Part shown: piece after piece, positions 43,113 through 52,429 of the stretch
Layout of the letters: each line of letters starts with the position of its first letter
How positions within the stretch are numbered: the first letter of the stretch is position 1
NCBI GenBank assembly: GCA_046293075.1
Contig: JBKBPL010000017.1
Coordinates: 1-64,000 of the forward strand
DNA length: 64,000 bases
From: Ga0077530 sp046293075
GTDB taxonomy: Bacteria > Pseudomonadota > Alphaproteobacteria > Rhizobiales > Hyphomicrobiaceae
Direction of reading: 5' to 3'
The notes under the pieces: generated by a model
Database searches by the model: none
Told to the model about the DNA's origin: nothing
Seen by the model: only the letters and a program-made list of their open reading frames with translations
Position numbers and translations under genes: made by a program

Positions 43113-44384
43113 ATGAGCCGCGAGCTTGCCAGAGTGGAGGAAATCGAGGAGGCCCTTGACGAGCGGATCTCGGATCGCGCCCGCCCGATCCCCCGGATTT
43201 CGATCCAGGCCTTCTGCGAGCGGCCCGAGACCGCCGATGCGATCCAGGTCGCCGCGGAGGACAGGCGGCTGATCAAGACGCACGTCAGCGTCCATATGGG
43301 CGGTGTGCAGGCGGCTGTCGCGCATTATGCGGAAAGCCCGACGCCGAACCTGATCATCATCGAATCGACACTGGCGCAGCGCGAGTTCCTTGCCGAGCTC
43401 GATCGGCTTGCAGAAACGTGCGATGCCGGCACCAAGGTCATCGTGATCGGTCACGCCAACGATGTGGCGCTCTATCGCGAGGTGCTGCGGCGCGGTGTCA
43501 GCGAGTACCTGATCGCGCCGATCACGCCGCTCCAGCTCATGGAGAGCCTGTCGAGCCTCTACAACGACCCGCAGTCCGATCCTGTCGGGCACGTCTACGC
43601 CTTCGTCGGCGCCAAGGGCGGCGTGGGCTCGAGCACGATTTGCCACAACGTGGCGTGGACCATCTCCGAGATGATGAAGCAGTCGGTGGTCATCGCGGAT
43701 CTCGACCTGCCATTCGGCACCGCCGGGCTCGACTTCAACCAGGACCCCATGCAGGGCATCGCCGATGCGATATCGACGCCCGAACGGCTCGACGAGGTGC
43801 TTCTCGATCGCCTGCTCACGAAGTGCTCGGAGTACCTGAGCATTTTCGCTGCGCCCGGCGCACTTGACCGCGAGTACGACCTTTCGGCGGATGCCTGCGA
43901 CATCGTGCTCGACGTCGTGCGCCAGAATGTTCCGTACGTGGCGCTCGACGTCCCGCACATGTGGACGGAGTGGACGAAGCGCCTCGTCCTCAATGCCGAC
44001 GGCGTGGTCATCACCGCGGCGCCTGACTTGGCCAATCTGCGCAATGCCAAGAACATGTTCGACCTCATCAAGCAGGCGCGCCACAACGACAAGCCGCCGA
44101 TGCTGGTGCTCAGCACGGTCGGCGTGCCGAAGCGTCCAGAGATCTCGGTCAAGGACTTCGAGTCGGCGATGGGGACCAAGGTTGCGGCGATCATTGAATT
44201 CGATGTCGAGACCTTCGGGCAGGCTGCCAACAACGGCCAGATGATCGAGGAAATGACGCCCAAAGCGAAGGCTGTCCCGGCGATCCACGAGATCGCGATG
44301 GCCCTTACCGGACGGCGCGAGCCGAAGGCGGAGAAGAAGTCGCCGCTTGGGCCTCTGCTCGAGAAGTTGAGACTGAAGCGCTAA
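43113..44384 (+). CDS. cpaE: Tad pilus localisation ATPase CpaE/TadZ
   Basis: This 423-residue MinD/ParA-like protein places the pilus at the pole. The N-terminal half is a degenerate receiver-like domain (LIIIESTLAQREFLAELDRL, VIVIGHANDVALYREVLRRG). The ATPase core has the deviant Walker motif GAKGGVGSST, which keeps the first lysine but has Ser in place of the second, as usual in CpaE. Start: ATG 43113 with GAGGA 7 nt upstream; a TTG at 43056 is rejected. Polar placement by CpaE and the presence of PopZ in the same window may be related. Confidence 0.92.
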   Translation: MSRELARVEEIEEALDERISDRARPIPRISIQAFCERPETADAIQVAAEDRRLIKTHVSVHMGGVQAAVAHYAESPTPNLIIIESTLAQREFLAELDRLAETCDAGTKVIVIGHANDVALYREVLRRGVSEYLIAPITPLQLMESLSSLYNDPQSDPVGHVYAFVGAKGGVGSSTICHNVAWTISEMMKQSVVIADLDLPFGTAGLDFNQDPMQGIADAISTPERLDEVLLDRLLTKCSEYLSIFAAPGALDREYDLSADACDIVLDVVRQNVPYVALDVPHMWTEWTKRLVLNADGVVITAAPDLANLRNAKNMFDLIKQARHNDKPPMLVLSTVGVPKRPEISVKDFESAMGTKVAAIIEFDVETFGQAANNGQMIEEMTPKAKAVPAIHEIAMALTGRREPKAEKKSPLGPLLEKLRLKR

Positions 44385-44388
44385 GGAG
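44383..44388 (+). promoter_or_regulatory. Ribosome-binding site deciding the cpaF start
   Basis: AAGGAG overlaps the first possible start GTG 44388 and lies 8 nt before ATG 44397. The start must therefore be 44397. Confidence 0.7.
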
Positions 44389-44396
44389 TGGAAGGC

Positions 44397-45875
44397 ATGT
44401 TCGGCAGGCGTTCAAACGATCCTTCAGTACCGCGCCGTCCGGCCGGACCGCCGTCACCCGGCGCGCAGGTCTCCGCCGAGACACCGCGCGCGCCTGTGGC
44501 CGTCGCGCCGCCGGCTCCGGCGCCGGCGCGCATCGATCCGATCGAGCAAACGCGTCGGCATTCCGAGGAGTATTACGACGTCAAGACGTCGGTCTTCAAT
44601 GCGCTGATCGACACGATCGACCTTACGCAGCTTGCCAAGCTCGAGGCCGCCGCGGCGCGCGAGGAGATCCGCGACATCGTCGGCGAGATCATCCAGCTCA
44701 AGAACGTCGTGATGTCGATCGCCGAGCAGGAGGAGTTGCTCGAGGACATCTGTAACGACGTGCTCGGCTACGGCCCGCTTGAGCCGCTGCTCGCCCGCGA
44801 CGATATCGCCGATATCATGGTCAATGGCGCCGGCACGACCTTCATCGAGGTCAACGGCAAAGTTCAGAAGACGGGCGTGCGCTTCGCCGACAACGCGCAG
44901 CTCATGAACATCTGCCAGCGCATCGTCAGCCAGGTCGGCCGGCGCGTCGACGAAAGCTCGCCGATCTGCGACGCGCGCCTTCCTGATGGCAGCCGTGTCA
45001 ACGTCATCGCCCCGCCGCTTGCGATCGACGGCCCCGCGCTCACCATTCGAAAGTTCAAGAAGGACCGCCTCAAGCTCGAACAGCTCGTGCAGTTCGGCTC
45101 TATCACGGCCGATGCAAAGGCGATTCTCGAGGTCATTGGCCGCGTGCGCTGCAACGTCCTCATCTCCGGCGGTACCGGTTCGGGCAAAACGACACTGCTC
45201 AACTGCCTGACCGCCTCAATCGATGCGGATGAACGCATCATCACCTGCGAGGACTCGGCCGAGCTCCAGCTCCAGCAGCCCCACGTTGTCCGTCTTGAGA
45301 CCCGTCCGCCGAACCTCGAAGGCGAGGGCGAGATCACAATGCGCGATCTCGTCAAGAACTGCCTGCGTATGCGCCCGGAGCGGATCATCGTCGGCGAGGT
45401 TCGCGGACCTGAGGCGTTTGACCTGCTGCAGGCGATGAATACGGGTCACGACGGCTCAATGGGGACGCTCCACTCCAACAGCCCGCGCGAAGCCATCAGC
45501 CGTCTCGAGTCGATGATCATGATGGGCGGATACTCGCTACCAACCAAGACCATCCGCGAGATGATCGTCGGCTCGATCGACATAATCATCCAGGCTTCCC
45601 GCCTGCGCGACGGCTCGCGCAAGGTTACGCACATCACCGAGGTGGTGGGCATGGAAGGCGATGTGGTCACCCTCCAGAACCTGATCGTGTACGAGATCAC
45701 GGGCGAGGATGCCAACGGCAAGCTTATTGGCCGCCATCGCTCGACGGGCATCGCACGTCCGCGCTTCTGGGAGCGGGCCGAATACTACAACGAGACCGAG
45801 AAGCTGTCCCGAGCGCTCGCGAACTCCGAAGTCCGCGATGCCATGGGCCGCACGCTGGGAGAGGCCGATGCTTGA
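44397..45875 (+). CDS. cpaF: Tad pilus secretion ATPase CpaF/TadA
   Basis: This 492-residue hexameric ATPase powers pilus extension. The first 45 residues are Pro-rich. The N-terminal domain includes DVLGYGPLEPLLARDDIADI. Walker A ISGGTGSGKTTLLN lies near residue 257, followed by ITCEDSAELQLQQPHVVRLE (Asp box), MRPERIIVGEVRGPEAFDLL (Walker B) and NTGHDGSMGTLHSNSPREA (His box). All catalytic motifs are intact. Its stop overlaps the tadB start by 8 bp, so the ATPase and its membrane platform are co-translated. Confidence 0.96.
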   Translation: MFGRRSNDPSVPRRPAGPPSPGAQVSAETPRAPVAVAPPAPAPARIDPIEQTRRHSEEYYDVKTSVFNALIDTIDLTQLAKLEAAAAREEIRDIVGEIIQLKNVVMSIAEQEELLEDICNDVLGYGPLEPLLARDDIADIMVNGAGTTFIEVNGKVQKTGVRFADNAQLMNICQRIVSQVGRRVDESSPICDARLPDGSRVNVIAPPLAIDGPALTIRKFKKDRLKLEQLVQFGSITADAKAILEVIGRVRCNVLISGGTGSGKTTLLNCLTASIDADERIITCEDSAELQLQQPHVVRLETRPPNLEGEGEITMRDLVKNCLRMRPERIIVGEVRGPEAFDLLQAMNTGHDGSMGTLHSNSPREAISRLESMIMMGGYSLPTKTIREMIVGSIDIIIQASRLRDGSRKVTHITEVVGMEGDVVTLQNLIVYEITGEDANGKLIGRHRSTGIARPRFWERAEYYNETEKLSRALANSEVRDAMGRTLGEADA

Positions 45876-46866
45876 TGCCGAGATGATGCAGCTCGGTCTG
45901 CTCGGGCTTGCTGCGCTATCCGCGGCAGCGATCATCTATTTCCTAGCCTATCCGCTGCTCTCGGGCGAGACGAAGGCGGAAAAGCGCATCCAGGGTGTCA
46001 CCGAGAACAAGGCGAAGCGCGCCGTGCGCACAGCCCAGGCGGAGCAGGCCGTCAACCGGCGCCGGCAGGTCGCCGAGACGCTGAAGGAGCTCGAGCAGAA
46101 GCAGAAGCAGCGCGAGAAGGTGACGATGCGCATGCGTCTTGAGCGCGCAGGCCTCGATATCACGCCGCGGACCTTCTGGCTTGCGAGCGCCGTGACGGGC
46201 ATAGCCGCCGGCGCGATCACGTTCGTGTCACTGCCGGGCATGAGCCCCCTGATCGCGCTCGCAGCGGCGTTCGTCGGCGCTTTTGGCTTGCCGCGCTGGA
46301 TGGTCGCGCGGCTCATCAAGCGTAGGCAGTCCAAGTTCCTCGACGAGTTCGCCAACTCAATCGATGTCATCGTGCGTGGCGTCAAGTCGGGGCTGCCGCT
46401 CAACGAATGCCTCAATATCATCGCCCGCGAGAGCCCCTCGCCGATCAAGGAGGAGTTCAAGGAGCTGGTCGAGCAGCAGCGCGTCGGCGTCCCCCTCGGC
46501 GAGTGCTTCGAGCGCATGATGTCGCGCATGCCGCTCCCCGAGGTCAACTTCTTCGCGATCGTCATCGCGATCCAGCAGCAGGCAGGCGGCAACCTCTCCG
46601 AGGCACTCGGCAATCTCGCCGGCGTACTGCGTGACCGCAAGCGGATGCAGGCGAAGGTGAAGGCGCTGTCCGCGGAGGCGAAGGCGTCGGCGGCCGTGCT
46701 CGCCTGCTTGCCCTTCGCGGTCATGATGATGGTCTATATCTCGACGCCCGGCTACATCAAGATCCTCTTCAGCGCGAAGATGGGACAGTTCATGCTGGTC
46801 TGCGCGGCTTTCTGGATGATGTGCGGCGTTCTGGTGATGAAGAAGATGATCAACTTCAAGTATTGA
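45868..46866 (+). CDS. tadB: Tad pilus inner-membrane platform protein TadB
   Basis: This 332-residue protein has an N-terminal helix, a Lys/Glu-rich coiled coil (about 38-85) and a T2SS-F domain (FANSIDVIVRGVKSGLPLNE, VGVPLGECFERMMSRMPLPE, NFFAIVIAIQQQAGGNLSEA). Membrane segments lie at about 100-150 and 270-325. It forms the platform that CpaF drives. Start ATG 45868 with GGGAGAGG upstream overlaps the cpaF end; longer in-frame readings inside cpaF are not credible. Confidence 0.93.
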   Translation: MLDAEMMQLGLLGLAALSAAAIIYFLAYPLLSGETKAEKRIQGVTENKAKRAVRTAQAEQAVNRRRQVAETLKELEQKQKQREKVTMRMRLERAGLDITPRTFWLASAVTGIAAGAITFVSLPGMSPLIALAAAFVGAFGLPRWMVARLIKRRQSKFLDEFANSIDVIVRGVKSGLPLNECLNIIARESPSPIKEEFKELVEQQRVGVPLGECFERMMSRMPLPEVNFFAIVIAIQQQAGGNLSEALGNLAGVLRDRKRMQAKVKALSAEAKASAAVLACLPFAVMMMVYISTPGYIKILFSAKMGQFMLVCAAFWMMCGVLVMKKMINFKY

Positions 46867-46914
46867 GCCGCGCGCGGCAGTATGGCGGTCGCACGTAGTG
46901 GCAGGCAGGGGACC

Positions 46915-47886
46915 ATGGTCGAATTCGTCGAAGCCTTCATGAGCCCGCAGTTGCTGGTGACGCTCCTCGCGGCCGCCGCGGCCTTTGCGACCGCGCTGAC
47001 CGTCACCATGCCGATCCTTTCGCGCGATCGCATGGCCCACCGCATGAAGTCCATGGCGGTCGAGCGCGACAAGATGCGTGCGGCCCGCATGGCAGAGTTC
47101 AGCAGGGAGAGCCAGGGGCGCCTCAGGCAGACGCCCAAGGGCTTCATGCAGGAGATCGTCAACCGGCTTAATCTGCGCAAAGCCTTCGACACGGATGAGG
47201 TGCGCGACCTTCTCAAGATGGCCGGGCTTCGTGGCCAGGCTCCGCTCGTCACCTATATGTTCTTCCGCCTCGTGATGCCGATCGTCGTCACCTTCGTGGC
47301 GCTCATCTATCTTTTCGCGATCGCCAATCTCCAGCACCCCCCAATCGCGAAGTTCGGCATGGCGATTGCGGCTGGCTACGCGGGCTTCTATCTGCCGAAC
47401 GTCTTCCTGAAGAACCTCGTCCAGAAGCGCCAGGCGTCGATCACCCAGGCGTTCCCTGATGCCCTCGACATGCTGCTGATCTGCGTCCAGGCGGGGATGT
47501 CAATCGAGGCAGCCTTCGGCAAGGTCTCCAAGGAGGTTTCGAGCCAGTCGCTCGAGCTCGCCGAGGAGTTCAGCCTTACGACTGCCGAGCTCTCGTATCT
47601 TCAGGACCGCCGGATCGCCTTCGAGAACCTCGGCAAGCGCACGGGCATCGCCGGCATCAAGGCCGTGGCGACCGCGCTCATCCAGGCCGAGCGCTATGGT
47701 ACGCCCGTGGGGCAAGCGCTGCGCGTCATGGCGAAAGAGAATCGCGACATGCGCATGTCCGAGGCCGAGCGCAAAGCTGCCGCCCTGCCGCCCAAGCTGA
47801 CCGTGCCGATGATTGTCTTCTTCCTGCCGGTCCTGTTCGTCGTCATCCTCGGGCCGGCGATCATCCAGGTGCTCAAGTTGAACTGA
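46915..47886 (+). CDS. tadC: Tad pilus inner-membrane platform protein TadC
   Basis: This 323-residue second platform protein has a T2SS-F domain (FPDALDMLLICVQAGMSIEA, FENLGKRTGIAGIKAVATAL, AERYGTPVGQALRVMAKENR) and C-terminal helices (PMIVFFLPVLFVVILGPAII). Start ATG 46915 is preferred; ATG 46882 has no ribosome site. It ends the pilus run. tadD, which usually follows, is absent, as are tadE/F/G. The next 182 bp before glpD hold only a weak GGATGGGCT/AGCCATCC stem near 47957-47978. Confidence 0.92.
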   Translation: MVEFVEAFMSPQLLVTLLAAAAAFATALTVTMPILSRDRMAHRMKSMAVERDKMRAARMAEFSRESQGRLRQTPKGFMQEIVNRLNLRKAFDTDEVRDLLKMAGLRGQAPLVTYMFFRLVMPIVVTFVALIYLFAIANLQHPPIAKFGMAIAAGYAGFYLPNVFLKNLVQKRQASITQAFPDALDMLLICVQAGMSIEAAFGKVSKEVSSQSLELAEEFSLTTAELSYLQDRRIAFENLGKRTGIAGIKAVATALIQAERYGTPVGQALRVMAKENRDMRMSEAERKAAALPPKLTVPMIVFFLPVLFVVILGPAIIQVLKLN

Positions 47887-48068
47887 TGATCCGCCGCTCT
47901 TGCATTGCAGCCATCGGAACGCCGGCGCGCGCCAATCGAGGGTAGCCGAGCGGGGCCAGGATGGGCTACAGCCATCCCGATGGATACTGCCGCCCGACCA
48001 CGATGGTCCGCTCGACGAAGACCCGGGTACTGCGGGCGGCTTGAGCCCGAGCGACAGGCGGCCGACGC

Positions 48069-49589
48069 GTGCGACCTCCGGATGCATACGATCTCGCGAT
48101 CATCGGCGGCGGCATAAACGGCTGCGGGATTGCCGCGGACGCGGCCGGCCGCGGCCTGACCGTCCTGATTGCCGAAAAGGGTGACCTCGGCGGCGCCACC
48201 AGCTCGGCGAGCTCCAAGCTGATCCACGGCGGTCTGCGTTACCTTGAGCATTACGCCTTCCGCCTCGTCCGCGAGGCTCTCGGCGAGCGCGAGGTCCTGC
48301 TCGCCAAAGCACCCCACATCATCTGGCCAATGCGCTTCGTGCTTCCCCACATGCCGGGCCAGCGACCGCGCTGGATGCTCCGCGCGGGCCTCTTCCTTTA
48401 TGACCATCTTCATCGGCGCAAAGCCGTGCCCGGCTCAGCGGCGCTCGATCTCGCGCATGATCCCGGCGGACGGCCGCTCAAGGCGGAGCTCAGGCGCGGC
48501 TTTGCCTATTGGGACTGCTGGGTGGACGATGCCCGTCTTGTCATTCTCAATGCGCAGGCGGCCGCAGAGCGCGGCGCGACAATACTGCCACGTCACGAAG
48601 TTACGGCTGTTCGCGCCGACGGGGCTCTCTGGCGGCTCATGCTCCGTGGCGGCGGGCAGGAGCGCGAAGTGCGCGCACGGGCGCTCGTCAATGCCGCCGG
48701 CCCCTGGGTGAACAAGGTCGGCAGCCTGATCGCCGGCACCGCGGCCCCGCGCTTGCGGCTGGTCAAGGGGAGCCATGTCGTCGTACGGCGCATTGCCGGA
48801 GCCGATGACGCCTACCTCATGCAGAACACAGACGGGCGGATCGTCTTCGCGCTGCCCTACGAGGAGCGATTCACGCTCATCGGCACGACCGATGTCGCCT
48901 ACGACGGCGATCCCGGCGCCGTTGCCATCGACGAGGGCGAGGTCTGCTATCTCCTGGAGCTGGCAAGCCGCTTCTTCCGCGTGCCATTGCGGCGCGAGGA
49001 GGTCGTGTGGACCTACGCCGGCGTCCGCCCCCTCTACGACGATCAATCCGCCAACCCGTCGGCGGTCACCCGCGACTATCACCTTGAGCTTGCGGCCCGG
49101 GCAGGCGCGCCGCCGCTGCTGACGGTCATGGGCGGCAAGGTGACGACCTACCGTCGCCTCGCCGAGGAGGCGCTGGGGCGCTTGCGCCCGCATCTGGCGG
49201 GCATGGGGCCGGCGTGGACGGCCGGGGTGCCGCTTCCTGGCGGCGACCTTGAGGAAAGCGGCCGTCTCGTCGCCGCGCCGGTGGCGGCCTTTGACCGGTT
49301 CGTGGCGCGCCTGGCAGAGCGATATCCGAGCTTCGAGCGCGGATATCTCATGCGGCTCGCCCGCCGGCACGGCGCGCGCGCGCCGACGGTGCTCGGTGAT
49401 GCCCGCAGTCTCGCGGATATGGGGCACGTGCTGGGGCCGAGCCTCACCGAGCGTGAGGTCGTCTATCTCAAGGAGTGCGAGTGGGCGGCGAGCGCCGAGG
49501 ACATCCTCTGGCGGCGGACCAAGGCCGGCCTGCACCTGAGTGCCGACGAGCGCGCGCGGGTCACGGAAGCGATCGCGGCGCTGCTCTGA
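48069..49589 (+). CDS. glpD: FAD-dependent glycerol-3-phosphate dehydrogenase
   Basis: This 506-residue flavoenzyme oxidises glycerol-3-phosphate to dihydroxyacetone phosphate and passes electrons to quinone at the inner membrane. The FAD motif IIGGGINGCGIAADAAGRG is at 11-29. Family signatures include SSKLIHGGLRYLEHYAFRLV, GTTDVAYDGDP and YAGVRPLYDD. The C-terminal domain (LARRHGARAPTVLGDARSLA, EWAASAEDILWRRTKAGLHL) is complete. Start GTG 48069 has only a modest AGGCGG upstream. No glpK, glpF or glpR is next to it. Confidence 0.95.
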   Translation: MRPPDAYDLAIIGGGINGCGIAADAAGRGLTVLIAEKGDLGGATSSASSKLIHGGLRYLEHYAFRLVREALGEREVLLAKAPHIIWPMRFVLPHMPGQRPRWMLRAGLFLYDHLHRRKAVPGSAALDLAHDPGGRPLKAELRRGFAYWDCWVDDARLVILNAQAAAERGATILPRHEVTAVRADGALWRLMLRGGGQEREVRARALVNAAGPWVNKVGSLIAGTAAPRLRLVKGSHVVVRRIAGADDAYLMQNTDGRIVFALPYEERFTLIGTTDVAYDGDPGAVAIDEGEVCYLLELASRFFRVPLRREEVVWTYAGVRPLYDDQSANPSAVTRDYHLELAARAGAPPLLTVMGGKVTTYRRLAEEALGRLRPHLAGMGPAWTAGVPLPGGDLEESGRLVAAPVAAFDRFVARLAERYPSFERGYLMRLARRHGARAPTVLGDARSLADMGHVLGPSLTEREVVYLKECEWAASAEDILWRRTKAGLHLSADERARVTEAIAALL

Positions 49590-49633
49590 GCCGACCGACT
49601 ACATCCACCGAAGAAGAGGAGACATCCGCGATC

Positions 49634-51166
49634 ATGACCGACTTCGCCCCTCCGCGCGTCGCTATCATCGGAGTCTGGCTTGAGAGCAACCGCCAGGCGC
49701 CGGTCGCCTACGAGCAGGACTTCTGCGACTTCTACCAGCTTGAGGGCGAGGCGATCCTTTCGGCGGCGCGCCATCCCAACCCGTCGATCTTGGCCGAGGC
49801 AGCGGCGTTCGTGAAGTCCATGGATGCTACGGGCCCCTGGGAGCCCGTGCCGATCTTGCTGGCCGGATGCCTTCCGCACGGCCCCATCGATGGCCCGCTC
49901 ATGGACAAGTATCTCGCGATCATTCGCAAGGGGCTCGCCGAGGCCGGACGACTCGATGCGGTCTATGTCGCCAATCACGGCGCCATGATCGCGACCGACC
50001 GTGACGATCCTGACGGCGAGGTCATCGCGCTCGCCCGCGAGATCGCCGGTCCCAAGGCGCGGATCGTTGTCACGCTTGATCTGCACGGCAACATCTCCGA
50101 GCGCATGGTCAATGCGTGCGACCTGATCGTCGGCTACCGCACCAATCCGCACGTGGACTACATGGAGCGCGGCGAGGAAGCGGCTCTATCGCTGCGCCTC
50201 ATGCTGGCTGGCCTCGCCGATCCCAAGTCCGCTTTCATCCGTCTGCCGCTCACGCCGGCCTCCGTGAACCTGCTGACGGCGAGCGGGCCCTACGGCGAGA
50301 TGATCGACTACGGCACGCGGCGCCGAGCCGAGCTTGCCGGCGACATCCTCAATGTTTCGATCTTCGGCGGGTTCGTCTTTTCCGATAGCGAGAAGAACGG
50401 GCTCGCGATCGTCGTCACGGCCCGGCGCGACGTCGCCCGCGCGCGGATGCTCGCCCGCGAGATCGCCGAACTCGGTTGGAGCAATCGCGCGCGCTTCAGG
50501 AAGAAGCTGACGCCGCTTTCGGAAGGCGTGCAGCTCGCGCTCAAGACGAACCGTCCTCCTGTCATCTATTCGGACTCGGGTGACAATCCCGGCGGCGGCG
50601 GCACAGGACGGACGACGGAGCTGCTGTCTGCGCTCGTGTGGGCCGGGGCGCAGGACGTCCTCATCGGCAGCTTCTTCGATCCGCCGCTTGCGAAGATGGC
50701 GCACGAGGCCGGCCTTGGGGCACGCATCCGGGCTCGCTTCAACAGCCATCCGGGCTTGCCGTGCGACGCGCCCTTCGAGGCAGACGCGGAGGTGGTCGGC
50801 CTGCACCATGGCACGATCGTCGGCCGGCTTGGCTATGCCCAAGGCCGCACCATGCACCTTGGTCCGTCGGCGGCGCTGCGCATCGGCGGCGTGACGGCGG
50901 TCGTCATCTCGGACCGGATCCAGACCGCAGACCCGATGTTTTTCGAGATGTTCGGCCTCGACATCGGCAAGGCGGCAACGGTGGTGGTCAAGTCGCGCGG
51001 CCATTTCCGCTCGGGCTTCATTCCGTGGTTCCCGCCCGAGCGGGTCTACGAGATCGACACCGAAGGCCTGACGTCGCCCGTGCTGGAGCGTCGCCAGTGG
51101 CAGCGCATTCCACGTCCCTCCTATCCCCTCGACGAGGACGTCGACTGGTCACCGCCTGACTGGTGA
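49634..51166 (+). CDS. M81-family metallopeptidase (MlrC-like)
   Basis: This 510-residue protein belongs to the family of MlrC, which cleaves linearised microcystin products. It most likely acts on other small peptides or amides here. Zinc-site candidates are His115 (YVANHGAMI), Asp149 and His151 (VVTLDLHGNIS) and His173 (TNPHVDYMERG). The C-terminal MlrC domain holds SDSGDNPGGGGTGRTTELL and FNSHPGLP. Start ATG 49634 has GAGGAG 12 nt upstream. It follows glpD by 44 bp and may share its transcript. The 166-bp gap after it holds two small dyads. Confidence 0.85.
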   Translation: MTDFAPPRVAIIGVWLESNRQAPVAYEQDFCDFYQLEGEAILSAARHPNPSILAEAAAFVKSMDATGPWEPVPILLAGCLPHGPIDGPLMDKYLAIIRKGLAEAGRLDAVYVANHGAMIATDRDDPDGEVIALAREIAGPKARIVVTLDLHGNISERMVNACDLIVGYRTNPHVDYMERGEEAALSLRLMLAGLADPKSAFIRLPLTPASVNLLTASGPYGEMIDYGTRRRAELAGDILNVSIFGGFVFSDSEKNGLAIVVTARRDVARARMLAREIAELGWSNRARFRKKLTPLSEGVQLALKTNRPPVIYSDSGDNPGGGGTGRTTELLSALVWAGAQDVLIGSFFDPPLAKMAHEAGLGARIRARFNSHPGLPCDAPFEADAEVVGLHHGTIVGRLGYAQGRTMHLGPSAALRIGGVTAVVISDRIQTADPMFFEMFGLDIGKAATVVVKSRGHFRSGFIPWFPPERVYEIDTEGLTSPVLERRQWQRIPRPSYPLDEDVDWSPPDW

Positions 51167-51260
51167 GGCGGCCGGCCCGCGCACGCGGCTATGCGCTGCG
51201 CGTAGACGAATCGTTGCCGGCGGCTCTTGCCAAGAATGCCCGGATGGTGCCAAAGACTAA

Positions 51261-51297
51261 GTCCGGACAAAGTCGCTGTGCGCGGGAACAGGCGCAC
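51261..51297 (+). promoter_or_regulatory. Palindrome and hairpin before the catabolic run
   Basis: GTCCGGAC (51261-51268) is an 8-bp palindrome flanked by CTAA and AAAG. GTGCGC/GCGCAC (51278-51283 with 51292-51297) is a 6-bp stem with an 8-nt loop. Both lie 35-72 bp before the first acyl-CoA dehydrogenase gene, where a regulator of the seven-gene run could bind. The case is weak without comparison. Confidence 0.25.
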
Positions 51298-51332
51298 GGC
51301 GAGCACGCAAAGCTGTTCCGAGGGGAGCCCAG

Positions 51333-52394
51333 GTGAGCGAGACGAGCGCAATCGTCGCGGAGACGGCCGCGCGCATATTCGAGGATCTTGCCGATCCGCA
51401 GACCGTCAACCAGGCTAAAGATGACGCCTGGCAGGGCCCGCTCTGGGCCTCTCTCGAGGAAAGCGGGCTTACCCTTGCATGGGTACCCGACACGCTCGGC
51501 GGGGCAGGTGCCTCGCTGGCCGATGGCTTCGAGGTGGTGAAGGTCGCGGGGCGTTTCGCTGCAACCGTGCCGCTCGCCGAGACGCTGCTCGCGGGCTGGC
51601 TGCTGTCCGAAGCCGGGCTCTCCGCGCCGACTGGCGCGATGACCGTTGCGCCCTCGCGCTGGTCCGACGATCTGAAGATCGACGCGGCGGGCCTCCTTAC
51701 CGGCAGGGCGCGCAACGTGCCGTTTGGCAGACGGGCGGCGCACATTGCCGTGCTCGCCGACGGGCCGTCCGGCCCTGCGGTCGCGCTGGTGACGCTTGCG
51801 GACGTGCGCGCCAGCGAGGGACGCAATCTTGCCGGCGACTCAAGTTCGGAACTCACTTTTGAAAAGGTGAAACCGATCGCGCTCGCCGCCGCGCCCGCCG
51901 GTCTCGACCGCCAGCGTCTCATGCTGCTCGGTGCCGCCGTGCGCGCAAACCAGATGGCCGGGGCGCTCGAAACCGTCCTTGCGATCACCACGCGCTACGC
52001 TGGCGAGCGCGTGGCTTTCGAGAAGCCCATCGCCAAGTTCCAGGCCGTGCAGCACAACCTCGCGCGCCTCGCTGGTGAGACCGCAGCGGCCGTCGCCGCC
52101 GCAGGCTCGGCCGCGGATACGTTCGCGAACGGCATCCATGACGACCGGCTCTTCCTCGAAGCCGCCGGCGCCAAGATCCGCGTCTCCGAGGCCGCCACTG
52201 AGGGTGCAGCGATCGGCCATCAGGTTCATGGCGCCATCGGCTTCACCAAGGAGCACATCCTGCACCGCTTCACGCTGCGGCTCTGGGCGTGGCGCGATGA
52301 CTTCGGCAACGAAAGCGACTGGGCCGTGCGGCTCGGGCGCATGGTCGCCGCCAAGGGTGCCGAGGAACTCTGGCCGCTCGTCGCCTCGCGCTGA
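51333..52394 (+). CDS. Acyl-CoA dehydrogenase, small/alpha-type subunit
   Basis: This 353-residue flavoprotein is shorter and more divergent than standard acyl-CoA dehydrogenases. The C-terminal half keeps the FAD/partner motif RYAGERVAFEKPIAKFQAVQ and HQVHGAIGFTKEHILHRFTL. The N-terminal half is weakly conserved. Together with the adjacent dehydrogenase it resembles paired genes whose products form alpha2beta2 enzymes acting on bulky side chains, such as FadE28-FadE29 of steroid catabolism. GTG 51333 starts the gene behind GAGGGGAG. It is the first gene of a seven-gene catabolic run. Substrate unknown. Confidence 0.87.
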   Translation: MSETSAIVAETAARIFEDLADPQTVNQAKDDAWQGPLWASLEESGLTLAWVPDTLGGAGASLADGFEVVKVAGRFAATVPLAETLLAGWLLSEAGLSAPTGAMTVAPSRWSDDLKIDAAGLLTGRARNVPFGRRAAHIAVLADGPSGPAVALVTLADVRASEGRNLAGDSSSELTFEKVKPIALAAAPAGLDRQRLMLLGAAVRANQMAGALETVLAITTRYAGERVAFEKPIAKFQAVQHNLARLAGETAAAVAAAGSAADTFANGIHDDRLFLEAAGAKIRVSEAATEGAAIGHQVHGAIGFTKEHILHRFTLRLWAWRDDFGNESDWAVRLGRMVAAKGAEELWPLVASR

Positions 52395-52429
52395 GCCGGC
52401 TTCCTTCTTTTTTGTTACGGACTTCGTTC

